64,000 bases of DNA from Calothrix sp. FI2-JRJ7 (GTDB lineage: Bacteria > Cyanobacteriota > Cyanobacteriia > Cyanobacteriales > Nostocaceae). Under the pieces are notes generated by a model. That model saw only the letters and a program-made list of their open reading frames with translations. It was not told the origin of the DNA and did no database searches. The DNA is taken from positions 44,775 through 108,774 of the forward strand of contig JAHHGX010000090.1 in assembly GCA_019359675.1 (NCBI GenBank). Reading direction: 5' to 3'. Positions 26,738-36,370 of this stretch are shown here, one piece after another (position 1 is the stretch's first letter; the number at the start of each line of letters is the position of its first letter). Position numbers and translations under genes: made by a program.

Positions 26738-27929
26738 TTGCATCGTGTATTATGATATGGCGCCTGCTATCAAAGCTAATTAATCCCTTTTGTTGGAAAC
26801 ATTGAACTAGCCTGGTAATTGTAACGCGAGTAGTACAGCAAGCACTAGCGAGTTCCTCATGGGTAAAACGAATATTAATTCGAGTTCCGATTGGAGTATT
26901 TTCACTAAAATCTTGCTTCAAATATTGTAATAAATTCCAAAATCGGTCTTCTACTTTCAATCGACCTGCAATTGCTAAAAAGTATTCGGTTTGTTGTAGT
27001 CGCTGTTTAATTTTGGGTAAAATCACATGGCTCAAAGCTGGGGAAGCACCTATTTCTGTTTGCATAACTGGCACTAGTTCAACATCCGAAATCGCTGTTA
27101 CTTGATAGATTTGTTGACCTGTGAGACTGGCGCCAAAAACCATTCCTTCACCTACTAACCCTAGTAATATTTCTGTTCCAGCTTCACAAAGCGAACTTAG
27201 TTTGACTATACCGCTATTAACATACCAAATTATGTCATTTCCAAGAGGTACTACTTCGCGTCTACAGTACTTATGTAAAGGACGATTCTTTGATAAATCT
27301 AAATTGCAACTCTGTTGTGTTGATTCTACTCTTCGCTGTTCTGTGATATCACGTATTAGCCAGCGTAACCCTGTTACTTTACCTTGACCGTTACAAATAC
27401 TGGTAGCAGTTAAAGCTGCATTAAAAAATCCACCGTCTCTTTTCTGGCAACATATAATAATTTCACCTACTTTTTCCATTTTGGATAATTTGGCAATTTG
27501 ACACCGTAGTTTATGACGGTCGTCTAATTTAACAAAGTTAATAATTAGTTTACCCGTTAAATTTTGCTGGGAAATGCCAAAAACTTGAGAACAAGCACGA
27601 TTAGCGTCTTGAATTTTGCCATCTAAGCCTGTCACTAGATAAGCATCGGGTGCAAAATCAAAAAGGTCTTTGTAGCGTTGACGTTCTATCTCAAGTAAAT
27701 TGCGTGCTTCTGTCAGTTCTTGATTTTGCTGGCATAACTCCTCAGTTGCTAATTGTAACGTTTGTGACGCAGAACCAAGTTCCATTAAAGCTTGGGGTAA
27801 AACTTCTGCTTTGCTTGGTGACAAACTAACGCTTCCATGCAGCAAGTCCGACCAGCGTTTGTACATTCTCTCTGTACGATAAACAAATTTTTCAATATCT
27901 GCCTGATTAATGTCCATTTTATTTCCCAT
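26733..27929 (-). CDS. PAS-domain regulator with CRP/FNR-type DNA-binding half
   Basis: 398 aa. Helical and coiled-coil N-terminus (about 45-85, LQLATEELCQQNQELTEARN). PAS domain about 86-205 with FAPDAYLVTGLDGKIQDANRA and the terminal PAC-type GLRWLIRDITEQRR. Next a cyclic-nucleotide-domain-like beta region (about 215-300). A CRP-type winged helix occupies about 335-395 (RFTHEELASACCTTRVTITRLVQCF). PAS-CRP fusions are a rare architecture. It probably integrates a PAS-sensed signal with transcription. The phosphate-binding cassette of the cNMP domain is not obvious, so cAMP binding is doubtful. Three Cys and one His in the PAS domain are noted without assigned roles. Confidence 0.8.
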   Translation of the reverse strand: MGNKMDINQADIEKFVYRTERMYKRWSDLLHGSVSLSPSKAEVLPQALMELGSASQTLQLATEELCQQNQELTEARNLLEIERQRYKDLFDFAPDAYLVTGLDGKIQDANRACSQVFGISQQNLTGKLIINFVKLDDRHKLRCQIAKLSKMEKVGEIIICCQKRDGGFFNAALTATSICNGQGKVTGLRWLIRDITEQRRVESTQQSCNLDLSKNRPLHKYCRREVVPLGNDIIWYVNSGIVKLSSLCEAGTEILLGLVGEGMVFGASLTGQQIYQVTAISDVELVPVMQTEIGASPALSHVILPKIKQRLQQTEYFLAIAGRLKVEDRFWNLLQYLKQDFSENTPIGTRINIRFTHEELASACCTTRVTITRLVQCFQQKGLISFDSRRHIIIHDAM

Positions 27930-28006
27930 TTGAATTTTCGTTATTAACGTTTATTATGTTTTTTTTATTATTAATTATTTTGGATAATTTTTACACTTTG
28001 GTTTGA

Positions 28007-28579
28007 TTAAAATTTTCTAAACCTGAATAATTTATTTTTTTTATGTCTTTGGGGTTGATTTAGAAGTTGTAACAAGTCAGCAGGCGCCTCATAACGACTC
28101 GAACGAATGACAAAATCCATTTCATGATTTACGCCCATTAATGCAATGCGTGATTCAAAAATTAAAAGTAAACTTGAGTATAAAAGTAACGCCGTACCGC
28201 TCGTAGCAAGTATAATTCGTATCCAATAATACTGAGAAAGCATTTGCCTTCGAGTTAATAACGCTAAAACTCGGAGTGATACACTTGTTGCAACAAATAT
28301 ACTAAGCGTTAGATATAAACAACTTAGAGCGCGTTGCAAAAGCAGTGAGCGTATAGCAGCCCGATTTATCAGTTCAAACATTAAAGCTAATTCTTCATCT
28401 GAGGCTCATCTTTGTTAGAAGTTAATTCTTTAAACTCAATGAGAAATATTTCTAACTCTGTCAATAGTGCGGTTAAGTCGTTGTGATGTAGCAATAATCA
28501 ACGAGCCGCACGCAGAAATTAGTACCGCAGGCGCAATCATTGCTGATAATATAGCTAAAGTTGCTGATAAGTCGTTCAT
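28007..28579 (-). pseudogene. DUF2721-family membrane protein gene with two frameshifts
   Basis: From ATG at 28579, 47 codons give the typical DUF2721 N-terminus (LSAMIAPAVLISACGSLIIATSQRLNRTIDRVR), then TGA at 28436. A stretch of about 14 codons (IEFKELTSNKDEPQ) is open only in the shifted frame. The original frame resumes with DEELALMFELINRAAIRSLLLQRAL and runs to 28007, with two more membrane segments and a basic tail. The two shifts compensate each other. So an intact ancestral gene of about 190 codons is recognisable, now either broken or mis-sequenced. Confidence 0.75.
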
Positions 28580-28990
28580 AATGCCGAATCACAGAACGTA
28601 AGTTAAAAAGATGATATCGGTTTTATTAAACAACCATAAGCGACTAACCACCAGAAAATCACTCAACTTTGCGTTTAAATAGTTTGTAAAAGTACCATAT
28701 TATCACACACCTCTATTTATCGTAGTTTTTGATGCATCTGCTAATCAACTCATCCATTACTAACGTACCTTAGTAATTGTAGCTTTTCCTCTTACCTGGG
28801 AAGCAACTATATGTTAACCCATAGTGTAAAGGTAGATACAAAAACTTTTTAAGTTTTTTGCAGCTGTATAAATTGTTAATGTTTAACTTAGTATCACATT
28901 TTAAAACAAATTAAGTATAACCATGCAATTTTGGCGTTGATTTTGTCAGTATATGAATTAAATCAGTTGAAATTTAAAAATTAAGCATCT
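28580..28990. other. Spacer before the polysaccharide cluster
   Basis: About 410 bp, AT-rich, with no gene, palindrome or clear repeat. It probably holds the promoter of the GT8 gene. Confidence 0.5.
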
Positions 28991-29944
28991 ATGGATAACT
29001 CTATAGTTTTAGTATGCGCTGCGGATGATAACTACTCTATGCCTTTGGCAGCAACCACTCGTTCGGTTGTTGCGAGTATGCAAAATCCGCAGAATTTGTC
29101 TTTGTATATAATTGATGGTGGTGTCTTGGGCGCCAACAAAAAGCGGATAATTGAAAATCTTAAATCAGAGCAAGTCAAAGTTACTTGGATAAAAGCGCCC
29201 ATATCGCAGTTCAAGAACATGCAAATTTCATCAACAATAACAATTGCTGCTTATTATCGACTTTTAATTCCAGAGTTTTTACCTACCGAAACTGAAAAAG
29301 CAATATATATAGATAGCGATGTAATAGTTTGCAGCGACATTGAGGCACTCTGGAAGCAAGATGTGGGCGACAATTATTTATTAGCAGTGCAAGATATGGG
29401 CGCCCCGCTAGTTTCTTCTCCGCGCGGTTTAATAAACTATCAAGAACTCGGTATCCCTGCTGATTATAAATATTTCAATTCTGGTGTACTAGTATTTAAT
29501 TTAAAAAAATGGCGCCAAAATAACACAAGCTCGGAAGTAATTAAATATCTTAACGATTATAAACAGCAGGTGCGCTGGCACGACCAAGACGGGTTAAACG
29601 CAGTTTTGGCGGGAAAATGGGGAGAACTTGACGCGCGTTGGAATCAAATGCCTTATTTATTCCGGTTTGGTTCATGGCAAGAAAGTCCATTCAGTGAACA
29701 AGAATATAATAACCTCCTGAATCATCCATATATTATCCATTACTCAACGCGCGAGAAACCTTGGAACGATAATTGTAATCATCCACAAAAAGAATTATTT
29801 TACGAATATCTCGATAACTCGATATGGTCGAACTGGTCTTACGAACAAGCTGCTAAAAAGCGTCGGCACAAACAAATGGCTGTGTTTCAGAATATGTATG
29901 GGTCGTTTAAGAGGCAATTTAAGTCTTTGATAAAGGCTTCTTAG
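28991..29944 (+). CDS. Family-8 glycosyltransferase
   Basis: 317 aa, LgtC-like retaining galactosyl- or glucosyltransferase. N-terminal nucleotide-sugar site IVLVCAADDNYSMPLAAT, the metal-binding DxD as DSD (Asp108-Asp110 in AIYIDSDVIV), the acceptor-site YFNSGVLVFNLKKWR and the WHDQDGLNAVLAGKW motif. The C-terminus is basic, suggesting membrane attachment. First of a run of glycosyltransferases and transport genes, so probably involved in surface polysaccharide or glycolipid assembly. Confidence 0.88.
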   Translation: MDNSIVLVCAADDNYSMPLAATTRSVVASMQNPQNLSLYIIDGGVLGANKKRIIENLKSEQVKVTWIKAPISQFKNMQISSTITIAAYYRLLIPEFLPTETEKAIYIDSDVIVCSDIEALWKQDVGDNYLLAVQDMGAPLVSSPRGLINYQELGIPADYKYFNSGVLVFNLKKWRQNNTSSEVIKYLNDYKQQVRWHDQDGLNAVLAGKWGELDARWNQMPYLFRFGSWQESPFSEQEYNNLLNHPYIIHYSTREKPWNDNCNHPQKELFYEYLDNSIWSNWSYEQAAKKRRHKQMAVFQNMYGSFKRQFKSLIKAS

Positions 29945-29948
29945 GGGG

Positions 29949-29980
29949 TTCGTACTAAGCACTTTAGTGCTTAGTACGAA
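29949..29980. terminator. Perfect bidirectional hairpin
   Basis: 14-bp arms TTCGTACTAAGCAC/GTGCTTAGTACGAA around TTTA, 4 bp past the GT8 stop and just before the convergent gloB stop. Confidence 0.75.
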
Positions 29981-29984
29981 CGAA

Positions 29985-30761
29985 TTAAAATGTGTCTTTC
30001 ATTCCGCGTAAGCGTGCGAATGCTTGTACTGGCTCGCTAGTTTTTACGGCTGTTTGTAATGCGGGTATATCCCATCTTAAAAATGGGTTAGTAAGTTTTT
30101 CTATCCCTAATAGTGAAGGTACTGTGGCTTCTCCTTGATTGCGGGAAGCTTGTACTTTTGTATACCTTTGTTGTAAATCTTGGTTGTTACCATCGACACT
30201 AAGGGCAAACTGAAGATTTTTGAGAGTGTATTCATGGGCACACCACACACGAGTATTATCGGGTAGTGTGCGTATTTTGCTGAGAGAATCTAGCATTTGC
30301 GCTGGTGTTCCCTCAAATAGGCGCCCGCATCCACCTGCAAATAGTGTGTCACCACAGAATAGTTCACCTGTTTCTTCTGGGGTGACCGGTGGGAAATAAT
30401 AAGCGATGTGAGCGCGTGTGTGCCCAGGAACAAAAAACACGGCGCCAGTTCGGTCGCCAAATTCTACAGAGTCTCCTTCACGAAGAAAGACTTTTTGTCC
30501 CGGAATACGTCCAGAGTCTGACTCTCCACCGTAGACTGTTACGTTAGGGTAATGGGTCATTAATTCACGGTTTCCTCCTACATGGTCGCTATGGTGGTGT
30601 GTATTGAAAATAGCTACCAACTCGGCGCCGACTAATTCATGAAGTTTATTTAAAACTGGTTTTGCTACGGCAGGGTCAACTACTGCGGCTATTTTACGTG
30701 TGCTATCCCAAAGTAAGAAAATGTAATTGTCAGAAAGTACTGGTATACGAATTATCTGCAT
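29985..30761 (-). CDS. gloB: Hydroxyacylglutathione hydrolase (glyoxalase II)
   Basis: 258 aa metallo-beta-lactamase fold enzyme that hydrolyses S-lactoylglutathione in methylglyoxal detoxification. The metal-binding motif THHHSDH has His55, His57, Asp59 and His60. Further ligands are in [11 protein letters not shown] (His near 114), [11 protein letters not shown] (Asp near 138) and the C-terminal AHEYTLKN. Length and motif order fit GloB. It interrupts the direction of the polysaccharide cluster and is probably unrelated to it. Confidence 0.93.
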   Translation of the reverse strand: MQIIRIPVLSDNYIFLLWDSTRKIAAVVDPAVAKPVLNKLHELVGAELVAIFNTHHHSDHVGGNRELMTHYPNVTVYGGESDSGRIPGQKVFLREGDSVEFGDRTGAVFFVPGHTRAHIAYYFPPVTPEETGELFCGDTLFAGGCGRLFEGTPAQMLDSLSKIRTLPDNTRVWCAHEYTLKNLQFALSVDGNNQDLQQRYTKVQASRNQGEATVPSLLGIEKLTNPFLRWDIPALQTAVKTSEPVQAFARLRGMKDTF

Positions 30762-31198
30762 CTCGTTTACTCCTGTTTGTTATGGTATAGACGTGCTGAG
30801 TGAGTCTTGCTGTGTATCTTTTTATATTTTTTTGCTGGTGCTTATTAATTGTAAGAGTTTCCTAAAAATCTATATTGACTTCACCGGGAACACCTATAAT
30901 TTAAAAGCTTTTGGTAAAAGCAATAGTATTTACACGTATTTTTGACTATATGGTTTGTTAAAAAAATCTAGATATCAGTAAAAATTCTCTGGGTGATGAT
31001 GTAAAGATAAAGCAAAATTGATTTTATCGGTTTATGTTGTAAAGATACCACAAAGGCATTCCAAGACATAAACTTTATAATGAATAAAATTTGTTTACCG
31101 CCTTAACTTAAATTTAAGAAATTTTTATACGCACGCTGTTTAACTATAAGCGGGGCAAATTTTGCTTATTTTTTTAATAATTAATAATCAGGAGAGCT
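30762..31198. other. Spacer with promoter region
   Basis: AT-rich, no supported gene or repeat. A good AGGAGAG ribosome-binding site lies at its end (31190-31196), before the small ORF. Confidence 0.5.
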
Positions 31199-31426
31199 AT
31201 GCTGCATAAACTTTCAATGATGAAATCAATTGATTATCAATCAGAAGTAGCTGTAAAAAAAATTGTAGATAAAATTATTTTTTCTAGAGTATATAGTCGT
31301 AATGACCACAGCTTACTTACAGAAATTATTTTAAATAATAGCGATGTTAGTGACGGTGAACGGCGCCAAATCTATCGTATATTTGACTATCTTCAGACAG
31401 GTCAATTAAAACTTATTGGCTGGTAA
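31199..31426 (+). CDS. Small conserved cyanobacterial protein, unknown function
   Basis: 75 aa, well supported by the preceding AGGAGAG. The C-terminal pattern GERRQIYRIFDYLQTGQLKLI resembles a family of short proteins with many paralogues in Nostocales, whose function I cannot name. No membrane segment. It sits alone between gloB and the GT2 gene. Confidence 0.7.
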   Translation: MLHKLSMMKSIDYQSEVAVKKIVDKIIFSRVYSRNDHSLLTEIILNNSDVSDGERRQIYRIFDYLQTGQLKLIGW

Positions 31427-31705
31427 TCACAATCATAAGATAGTGCGTGACGCTTCGGCGCCCTGCTGTATACACGGCAGGGAATAACTGGACGGTGAGT
31501 CACTAGATAGCGAAAAATAAGTCAAAGATACTGGTTACAATCTGTGATATTACTTGTTACAGGAGCTAGTAGTACTGATATTAATGAATTTATCGGTACA
31601 TTCTCGGTAGGGGTTCAGGGTAAAATAGGTTACATTCTTTATGTATTTGTATGAATTTAATTCTGAGTCCTACTGTAATATTAATGATTTAGGATTGGTT
31701 TAGCC
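31427..31705. other. Spacer with a GC-rich hairpin
   Basis: CCCTGCTG-TATACA-CGGCAGGG (31460-31481) forms a stem in an otherwise AT-rich spacer. It may terminate the small ORF or be part of a structured leader for the downstream cluster. Confidence 0.45.
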
Positions 31706-32716
31706 ATGACTCCTTTAGTTTCAATTATTTTACCATGCTACAACCGAGCTAGCTATCTAGAAAAATGTGTTAAAAGTGTTTTAGCACAAACTTATACTAA
31801 TTTAGAATGTATTTTAGTTGATGATGGGTCAACAGATAATACTCGCGAAGTAGCAGAACGGTTAATGGCTAGTGACGAGCGAGTACAATATTTTTATAAA
31901 GAAAATGGTGGTGTATCTACTGCGCGTAATTTGGGTATTGAAAAAGCTTCGGGTGAATGGATTCAGTGTTTAGACCCAGATGATTGGATTCATGAAGATA
32001 AAACGCGGTTTCAGTTGAGTTGTTTAGAGGAGTTAGAAAACCAAAACGTTGTACTTTACTGTGACTATGAGCGCGTATTCCTTGACAGCAACCAAAATAT
32101 TATCCGTCGTGAACAAAATATTATCGGTTCGTTAAATCGCGAAGAGTTAAAACAGCGTTTACTTTTACCTGATTTTCTTGCTAAGTCACCGTTCCCTGTG
32201 TTGCAGCAGTGCATGTTGATTAAAAAAGAAGTTTTGCAAGCTGCATCTTTTGATAGCCGTCTTAAGGCTTTACAAGATAGAGATTTTGCACTCAGTTTAT
32301 TAGCATTAGGCATAGATTATATATATACACCGATTGTTGGTACTTTTTACACCAAACATGAAACAAATAGAACCAACAATTGGGAATATATGAAAAACTA
32401 CTATGTTTTGCTATACGAAATTGAAGCCAGTAAAAGTGATGAGTTAAGAAATTATTCTCAGCCAGGAATAAAGTATTTTCTGGAACAGACTTTAATTGAG
32501 AAAGATATAAAGAACTTTTTTAAATTAGGAAAAATTGTAAATTATCCGGTTCAACTGTTTAATGGAAAGTTTAAAGTAAATAGTAGGTTTAGTTTGTTTA
32601 TAGCTTACTTACTGCGGATGGTTTTACCGCAGTCTTTATTATATGAAAACTTACGTGGGTCACGGAGTCAAAAAATAATTAACTTTATTTCTACTAAAAT
32701 TTGGCGATGCGAGTAA
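31706..32716 (+). CDS. Family-2 glycosyltransferase
   Basis: 336 aa inverting GT-A enzyme: SIILPCYNRASYLEKCVKSV at the N-terminus, nucleotide-sugar DDGSTDNT (about 38-45), metal-binding DPDDW (about 91-95) and a C-terminal helical region. Probably adds a sugar to an exopolysaccharide repeat unit or lipid carrier. The donor is unknown. It opens the tight gene run 31706-40546. Confidence 0.9.
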   Translation: MTPLVSIILPCYNRASYLEKCVKSVLAQTYTNLECILVDDGSTDNTREVAERLMASDERVQYFYKENGGVSTARNLGIEKASGEWIQCLDPDDWIHEDKTRFQLSCLEELENQNVVLYCDYERVFLDSNQNIIRREQNIIGSLNREELKQRLLLPDFLAKSPFPVLQQCMLIKKEVLQAASFDSRLKALQDRDFALSLLALGIDYIYTPIVGTFYTKHETNRTNNWEYMKNYYVLLYEIEASKSDELRNYSQPGIKYFLEQTLIEKDIKNFFKLGKIVNYPVQLFNGKFKVNSRFSLFIAYLLRMVLPQSLLYENLRGSRSQKIINFISTKIWRCE

Positions 32717-32746
32717 ATTCAGTCCAGATAATCGCAGTAAGGCGCG

Positions 32747-33922
32747 TTGGGAGCAATGGCAAATAATCAATTAAAATTTTCATTAGTTGTTAGCGACCTC
32801 TCTGGAGGAGGCACGGTTAGAGCTTATTTACTAGCTCAAGTCCTTAAGCAACTTAATTATGACGTCGAAGTTGTCGGTTTTAATTTCGGCAAAGATTTAT
32901 ATGCTATACCCCCTGATGGAATTCCAGTCATTTCTATAGCTGGTAGTAATTATCCACAGTTTTTTGGGTCAGCGCGACAATTACGGCAAAAGCTATCGGG
33001 TGATGTGATTTACGCAGTAAAGCCAAAACCAACTAGCTTTGGTGTGGCATTACTTGATAAATTGAGTCGTCATCGTCCGGTGTTGGTTGATATGGATGAC
33101 TGGGAACTAAGTTGGCATGGTGGTTTTGATTGGAAGTACCAACCGGGAATTAAACAATTTGCCCGTGATATTCTCAAATCGAACGGCGCCCTTAGATTTC
33201 CTGACCATCCAGTTTACATTAATTGGATGGAAAGTTTGGTCAAATGGGCAGATGGCATAACTATTGATACAGAGTTTCTTCAGGATAGATTTGGGGGTGT
33301 TTATGTACCAAATGGTAAAGATACCGAGATGTTTAACCCAGATAAATACGACCCTGAAGCAAGTCGCTCTAAGTATGGACTTTCTGATTATCGCATTTTG
33401 ATGTTTCCCGGCGCCCCGCGTCCGCATAAAGGTGTTGAAGACGTATTGATAGCACTCGATAAGCTGAATCGTGATGATTTGCGGTTAGTAATTGTCGGTG
33501 GCAGTCCATATGATAATTACGATGACCAATTAATTAGTAAATGGGGACGTTGGATTATTAAGTTACCAAAAAAGCCAGTAGAAGCGATGCCAGAAATTGT
33601 GGCAGCAGCGCATATTGTTGTTGTACCACAGCGCGATACCGTAGTCGCACGCGCGCAGTTTCCTCTAAAGTTAACTGACGGAATGGCAATGGGTAAACCT
33701 GTGATTTCTACCCGTGTAGGTGATATACCTGAGATATTAGCTGACACAGGTTACTTAGTTGAACCATCAGCACCCGAACAAATAGCTGCACAAATCGAAG
33801 TCATATTCAATGATTTTGAAACTGCAACCGTTAAAGGACGTAAAGCCAGAACCCGCTGTATTGAAAAATATAGTACTTCTACTATGGCTGCAACGCTCGC
33901 AAGTGTTATTAATAAACTATAA
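32747..33922 (+). CDS. Family-4 glycosyltransferase
   Basis: 391 aa GT-B fold. N-terminal glycine-rich acceptor loop DLSGGGTVRAYLL, central FPGAPRPHKGVEDVL (start of the second Rossmann domain, about 222-236) and the C-terminal donor site with KLTDGMAMGKPVISTRVGDIPE (about 302-323). The usual E-x7-E pair is altered here (KLTDGMAMGKP), so classification to subfamily is tentative. 30 bp behind the GT2 gene. Confidence 0.85.
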   Translation: MGAMANNQLKFSLVVSDLSGGGTVRAYLLAQVLKQLNYDVEVVGFNFGKDLYAIPPDGIPVISIAGSNYPQFFGSARQLRQKLSGDVIYAVKPKPTSFGVALLDKLSRHRPVLVDMDDWELSWHGGFDWKYQPGIKQFARDILKSNGALRFPDHPVYINWMESLVKWADGITIDTEFLQDRFGGVYVPNGKDTEMFNPDKYDPEASRSKYGLSDYRILMFPGAPRPHKGVEDVLIALDKLNRDDLRLVIVGGSPYDNYDDQLISKWGRWIIKLPKKPVEAMPEIVAAAHIVVVPQRDTVVARAQFPLKLTDGMAMGKPVISTRVGDIPEILADTGYLVEPSAPEQIAAQIEVIFNDFETATVKGRKARTRCIEKYSTSTMAATLASVINKL

Positions 33923-33988
33923 GAAACCGGGTTTCTATGCAAAATCTCTATTTTCATCACAATCTCGATAAAGAAACCCGGTTTCTAG
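33921..33988. repeat. Paired GAAACCCGGTTTC palindromes, copy 3
   Basis: AAGAAACCGGGTTTCT and AAGAAACCCGGTTTCT separated by about 35 bp. The first begins at the stop codon of the preceding glycosyltransferase gene. Confidence 0.85.
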
Positions 33989-34014
33989 GTTTCTATAACT
34001 ATTAACTATTAACT

Positions 34015-36366
34015 ATGTCCACTTTTAAACTTTTAATTAGATTTGCTAAACCTTATCCTGGTTGGATGCTTCTGACATTCTTACTAGGATTTTCTGGCGC
34101 CTTATTTAATGGAGTTGGTACTACCTTAATTGTACCAGTTGTTTTAAAAATTATTGGGCTAGATATTGAACTAAATAACGCACCTGATATTTTAAAAATC
34201 GTCATGCGACCTTTCGACCGAGTACCAGAAGATTATCGTACTTTGGTCATGGCAATAGCAATTATATTAACTATTATATTAAAAAATCTTGCCAGCTATG
34301 CAAGCACTTTAACATCAAGTTCCCTTGCACGCACATTGACAACTGACATGCGGGAAGCAGGTTTAAAAAACTTGTTAGAAGTCGATTTAGATTACTTCGT
34401 CAAAACCAAAGTTGGTGATGCGATTAATAGCTTGAGTGCAGAGTTAGGAAAAGCCGCGAGTTCTGTTAATACTGTCATTCGGGTCTCAATTTTAGTTATA
34501 ACAATTTTCGTATTTATTGCTGTATTGGTTTCTATTTCGTGGCAGTTAACGATAGCAGCAACATTTTTACTATCACTTGTAACATTAGTCAACCAATATG
34601 CAATTGCTCGGTCGAAAGATTATGGTAAATTGCTATCGGATATGTCAAGAGCATATTCGATAACCGTTTTGGAAGTCATGAACGGAATGCGCTTAGTCAG
34701 GGCAACAGCTAATGAAGACCGCGAATATACAAAAATTGTCAAATTAATTCGCAACCGCGAACAAGCTGATTTTAAATCGCAGGCAAATTCTGAGGCAATT
34801 ACACCCGTTAGTGAGGTAATGGGAATTACAGCTTTGGTAATGATTATACTGCTTAGTAAGTATTTATTTGCATCTCAAATTTCCTCACTTTCGACTGTAC
34901 TGTTTACATATTTATTAGTACTTCTGCGTTTACTGCCTTTCATATCTCAGCTAAACGCAATTCGTAGTAGCTTTGCGAACGCTTCAACAAGCGTATCTAT
35001 TGCTAACGATTTTTTAAGACGTGACAATAAGCCGTTTATGAGTCGGGGAGCAAAAAGTTACAAAGCGCTTGAAAAAGGAATTCATTTCAATAATATTTCT
35101 TTTGCTTACCCAGGTAGCGATAAATTAGTATTAAAAGAAGTCGATTTGTTTTTGCCGAAGGGTACTACCTTAGCTTTAGTTGGTAGTTCAGGCGCCGGAA
35201 AATCAACAATGGCGGACTTGTTACCGCGTTTTTATGATGTAATTTCTGGTAGTATTTTACTAGATGGCGTAGATTTGAAAGAATTTGATATTCAGTCATT
35301 ACGTCGTGCAATGGGTATTGTTAGTCAAGATACATTTTTATTTAACGACACAGTACGATATAACATTGCATACGGAAAACCCGACGCAACCGAAGAAGAA
35401 ATAATAGCAGCTACCCAACGCGCGAATGCTTATGAGTTTGTCACAAAGCTATCACAAGGTTTTGATACGTTAATAGGTGATAGAGGTGTAATGCTATCGG
35501 GGGGGCAACGACAAAGATTAGCTATAGCACGTGCATTATTACAAAACCCAGAGATTTTAATTCTCGATGAAGCAACTAGTGCGCTTGATACTGTATCTGA
35601 ACGAGTAGTGCAAGCAGCTATCGATGACTTGAGTAAAGACAGAACAACTTTAGTTATTGCCCACCGTTTATCTACAGTTCAAGCTGCTGACCAAATAGCG
35701 GTTTTAGACCAAGGAAAAGTTGTAGAAGTCGGAACTCACAACTCACTGTTACAGAAAGGTGGCTATTATACACGACTTTACACGATGCAATTTGGCGCCG
35801 AAGATTCTGAAAAGCAATTTACAGAAGCCAAATTAACGAATGGGCAAAATACAGAAGTACTAACTCACAATCAGAATTTAGTTCGCATACCCCACGAATT
35901 ACGGACACGACTAAATCCAACGATTGGCTTTTTGCAATTATTAATCGACGAAGCTTCGGACTCAGAGGAGCGGGAAGAACTTATCGAAGAAATACGTAAA
36001 TCAACAGCGCGGGTCGAGAATATAATCGAAATTTTTGAGGATATTGTCAAACTGCAAACCAGCTTTATTACATCAGTCAATGATACATATAAAGTATATC
36101 GAGATAACCTTGACCGTCTTGTTAAGAAGTTACGTACTCATTTAAATTTTATGTTACATTCTTTGCCGCTAATTGTAGATGGTCAGGTTCAAACATCTGA
36201 GCAAAATGAAATTATTAAAAATATTTCTTATGCAGCAATTCATTTACTGGATACGATTCAAGAATTAGAAGATTTTTTAAAATCAAAATCTTTAAATTCT
36301 AGTGGTTCCAGTAATGGGCTTGAATACCAACAAAACGGTAATTCTAAAATAAAAATAGGGTTATAA
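34015..36366 (+). CDS. ABC exporter (MsbA/HepA-like) with a C-terminal histidine-kinase dimerisation-like domain
   Basis: 783 aa. Residues 1-330 are a six-helix type-IV ABC exporter membrane domain. Residues about 355-600 are the ATPase, with Walker A GSSGAGKST (about 390), signature LSGGQRQR (about 493), Walker B ILILDEATSALD and the switch H in IAHRLST. A further about 165 residues follow the normal end. They begin with an H-box-like HELRTRLNPTIGFLQLL (His627) and continue as long helices, but have no HATPase region. Such a tail is unusual on an exporter. Length is about 180 aa more than standard MsbA-type proteins. Probable cargo is a glycolipid or polysaccharide built by the neighbouring transferases. 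Confidence 0.85.
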   Translation: MSTFKLLIRFAKPYPGWMLLTFLLGFSGALFNGVGTTLIVPVVLKIIGLDIELNNAPDILKIVMRPFDRVPEDYRTLVMAIAIILTIILKNLASYASTLTSSSLARTLTTDMREAGLKNLLEVDLDYFVKTKVGDAINSLSAELGKAASSVNTVIRVSILVITIFVFIAVLVSISWQLTIAATFLLSLVTLVNQYAIARSKDYGKLLSDMSRAYSITVLEVMNGMRLVRATANEDREYTKIVKLIRNREQADFKSQANSEAITPVSEVMGITALVMIILLSKYLFASQISSLSTVLFTYLLVLLRLLPFISQLNAIRSSFANASTSVSIANDFLRRDNKPFMSRGAKSYKALEKGIHFNNISFAYPGSDKLVLKEVDLFLPKGTTLALVGSSGAGKSTMADLLPRFYDVISGSILLDGVDLKEFDIQSLRRAMGIVSQDTFLFNDTVRYNIAYGKPDATEEEIIAATQRANAYEFVTKLSQGFDTLIGDRGVMLSGGQRQRLAIARALLQNPEILILDEATSALDTVSERVVQAAIDDLSKDRTTLVIAHRLSTVQAADQIAVLDQGKVVEVGTHNSLLQKGGYYTRLYTMQFGAEDSEKQFTEAKLTNGQNTEVLTHNQNLVRIPHELRTRLNPTIGFLQLLIDEASDSEEREELIEEIRKSTARVENIIEIFEDIVKLQTSFITSVNDTYKVYRDNLDRLVKKLRTHLNFMLHSLPLIVDGQVQTSEQNEIIKNISYAAIHLLDTIQELEDFLKSKSLNSSGSSNGLEYQQNGNSKIKIGL

Positions 36367-36370
36367 CAAC

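Noticed and set aside
29949..29980. Perfect hairpin considered as a mobile-element end
   Set aside because: Single copy in the window and placed between two convergent stop codons, so a terminator is the simpler reading.
30727..30945. 72-aa plus-strand frame upstream of the small conserved gene
   Set aside because: Begins inside gloB on the other strand, and its Phe/Ile/Tyr-rich composition reflects AT-rich promoter DNA.
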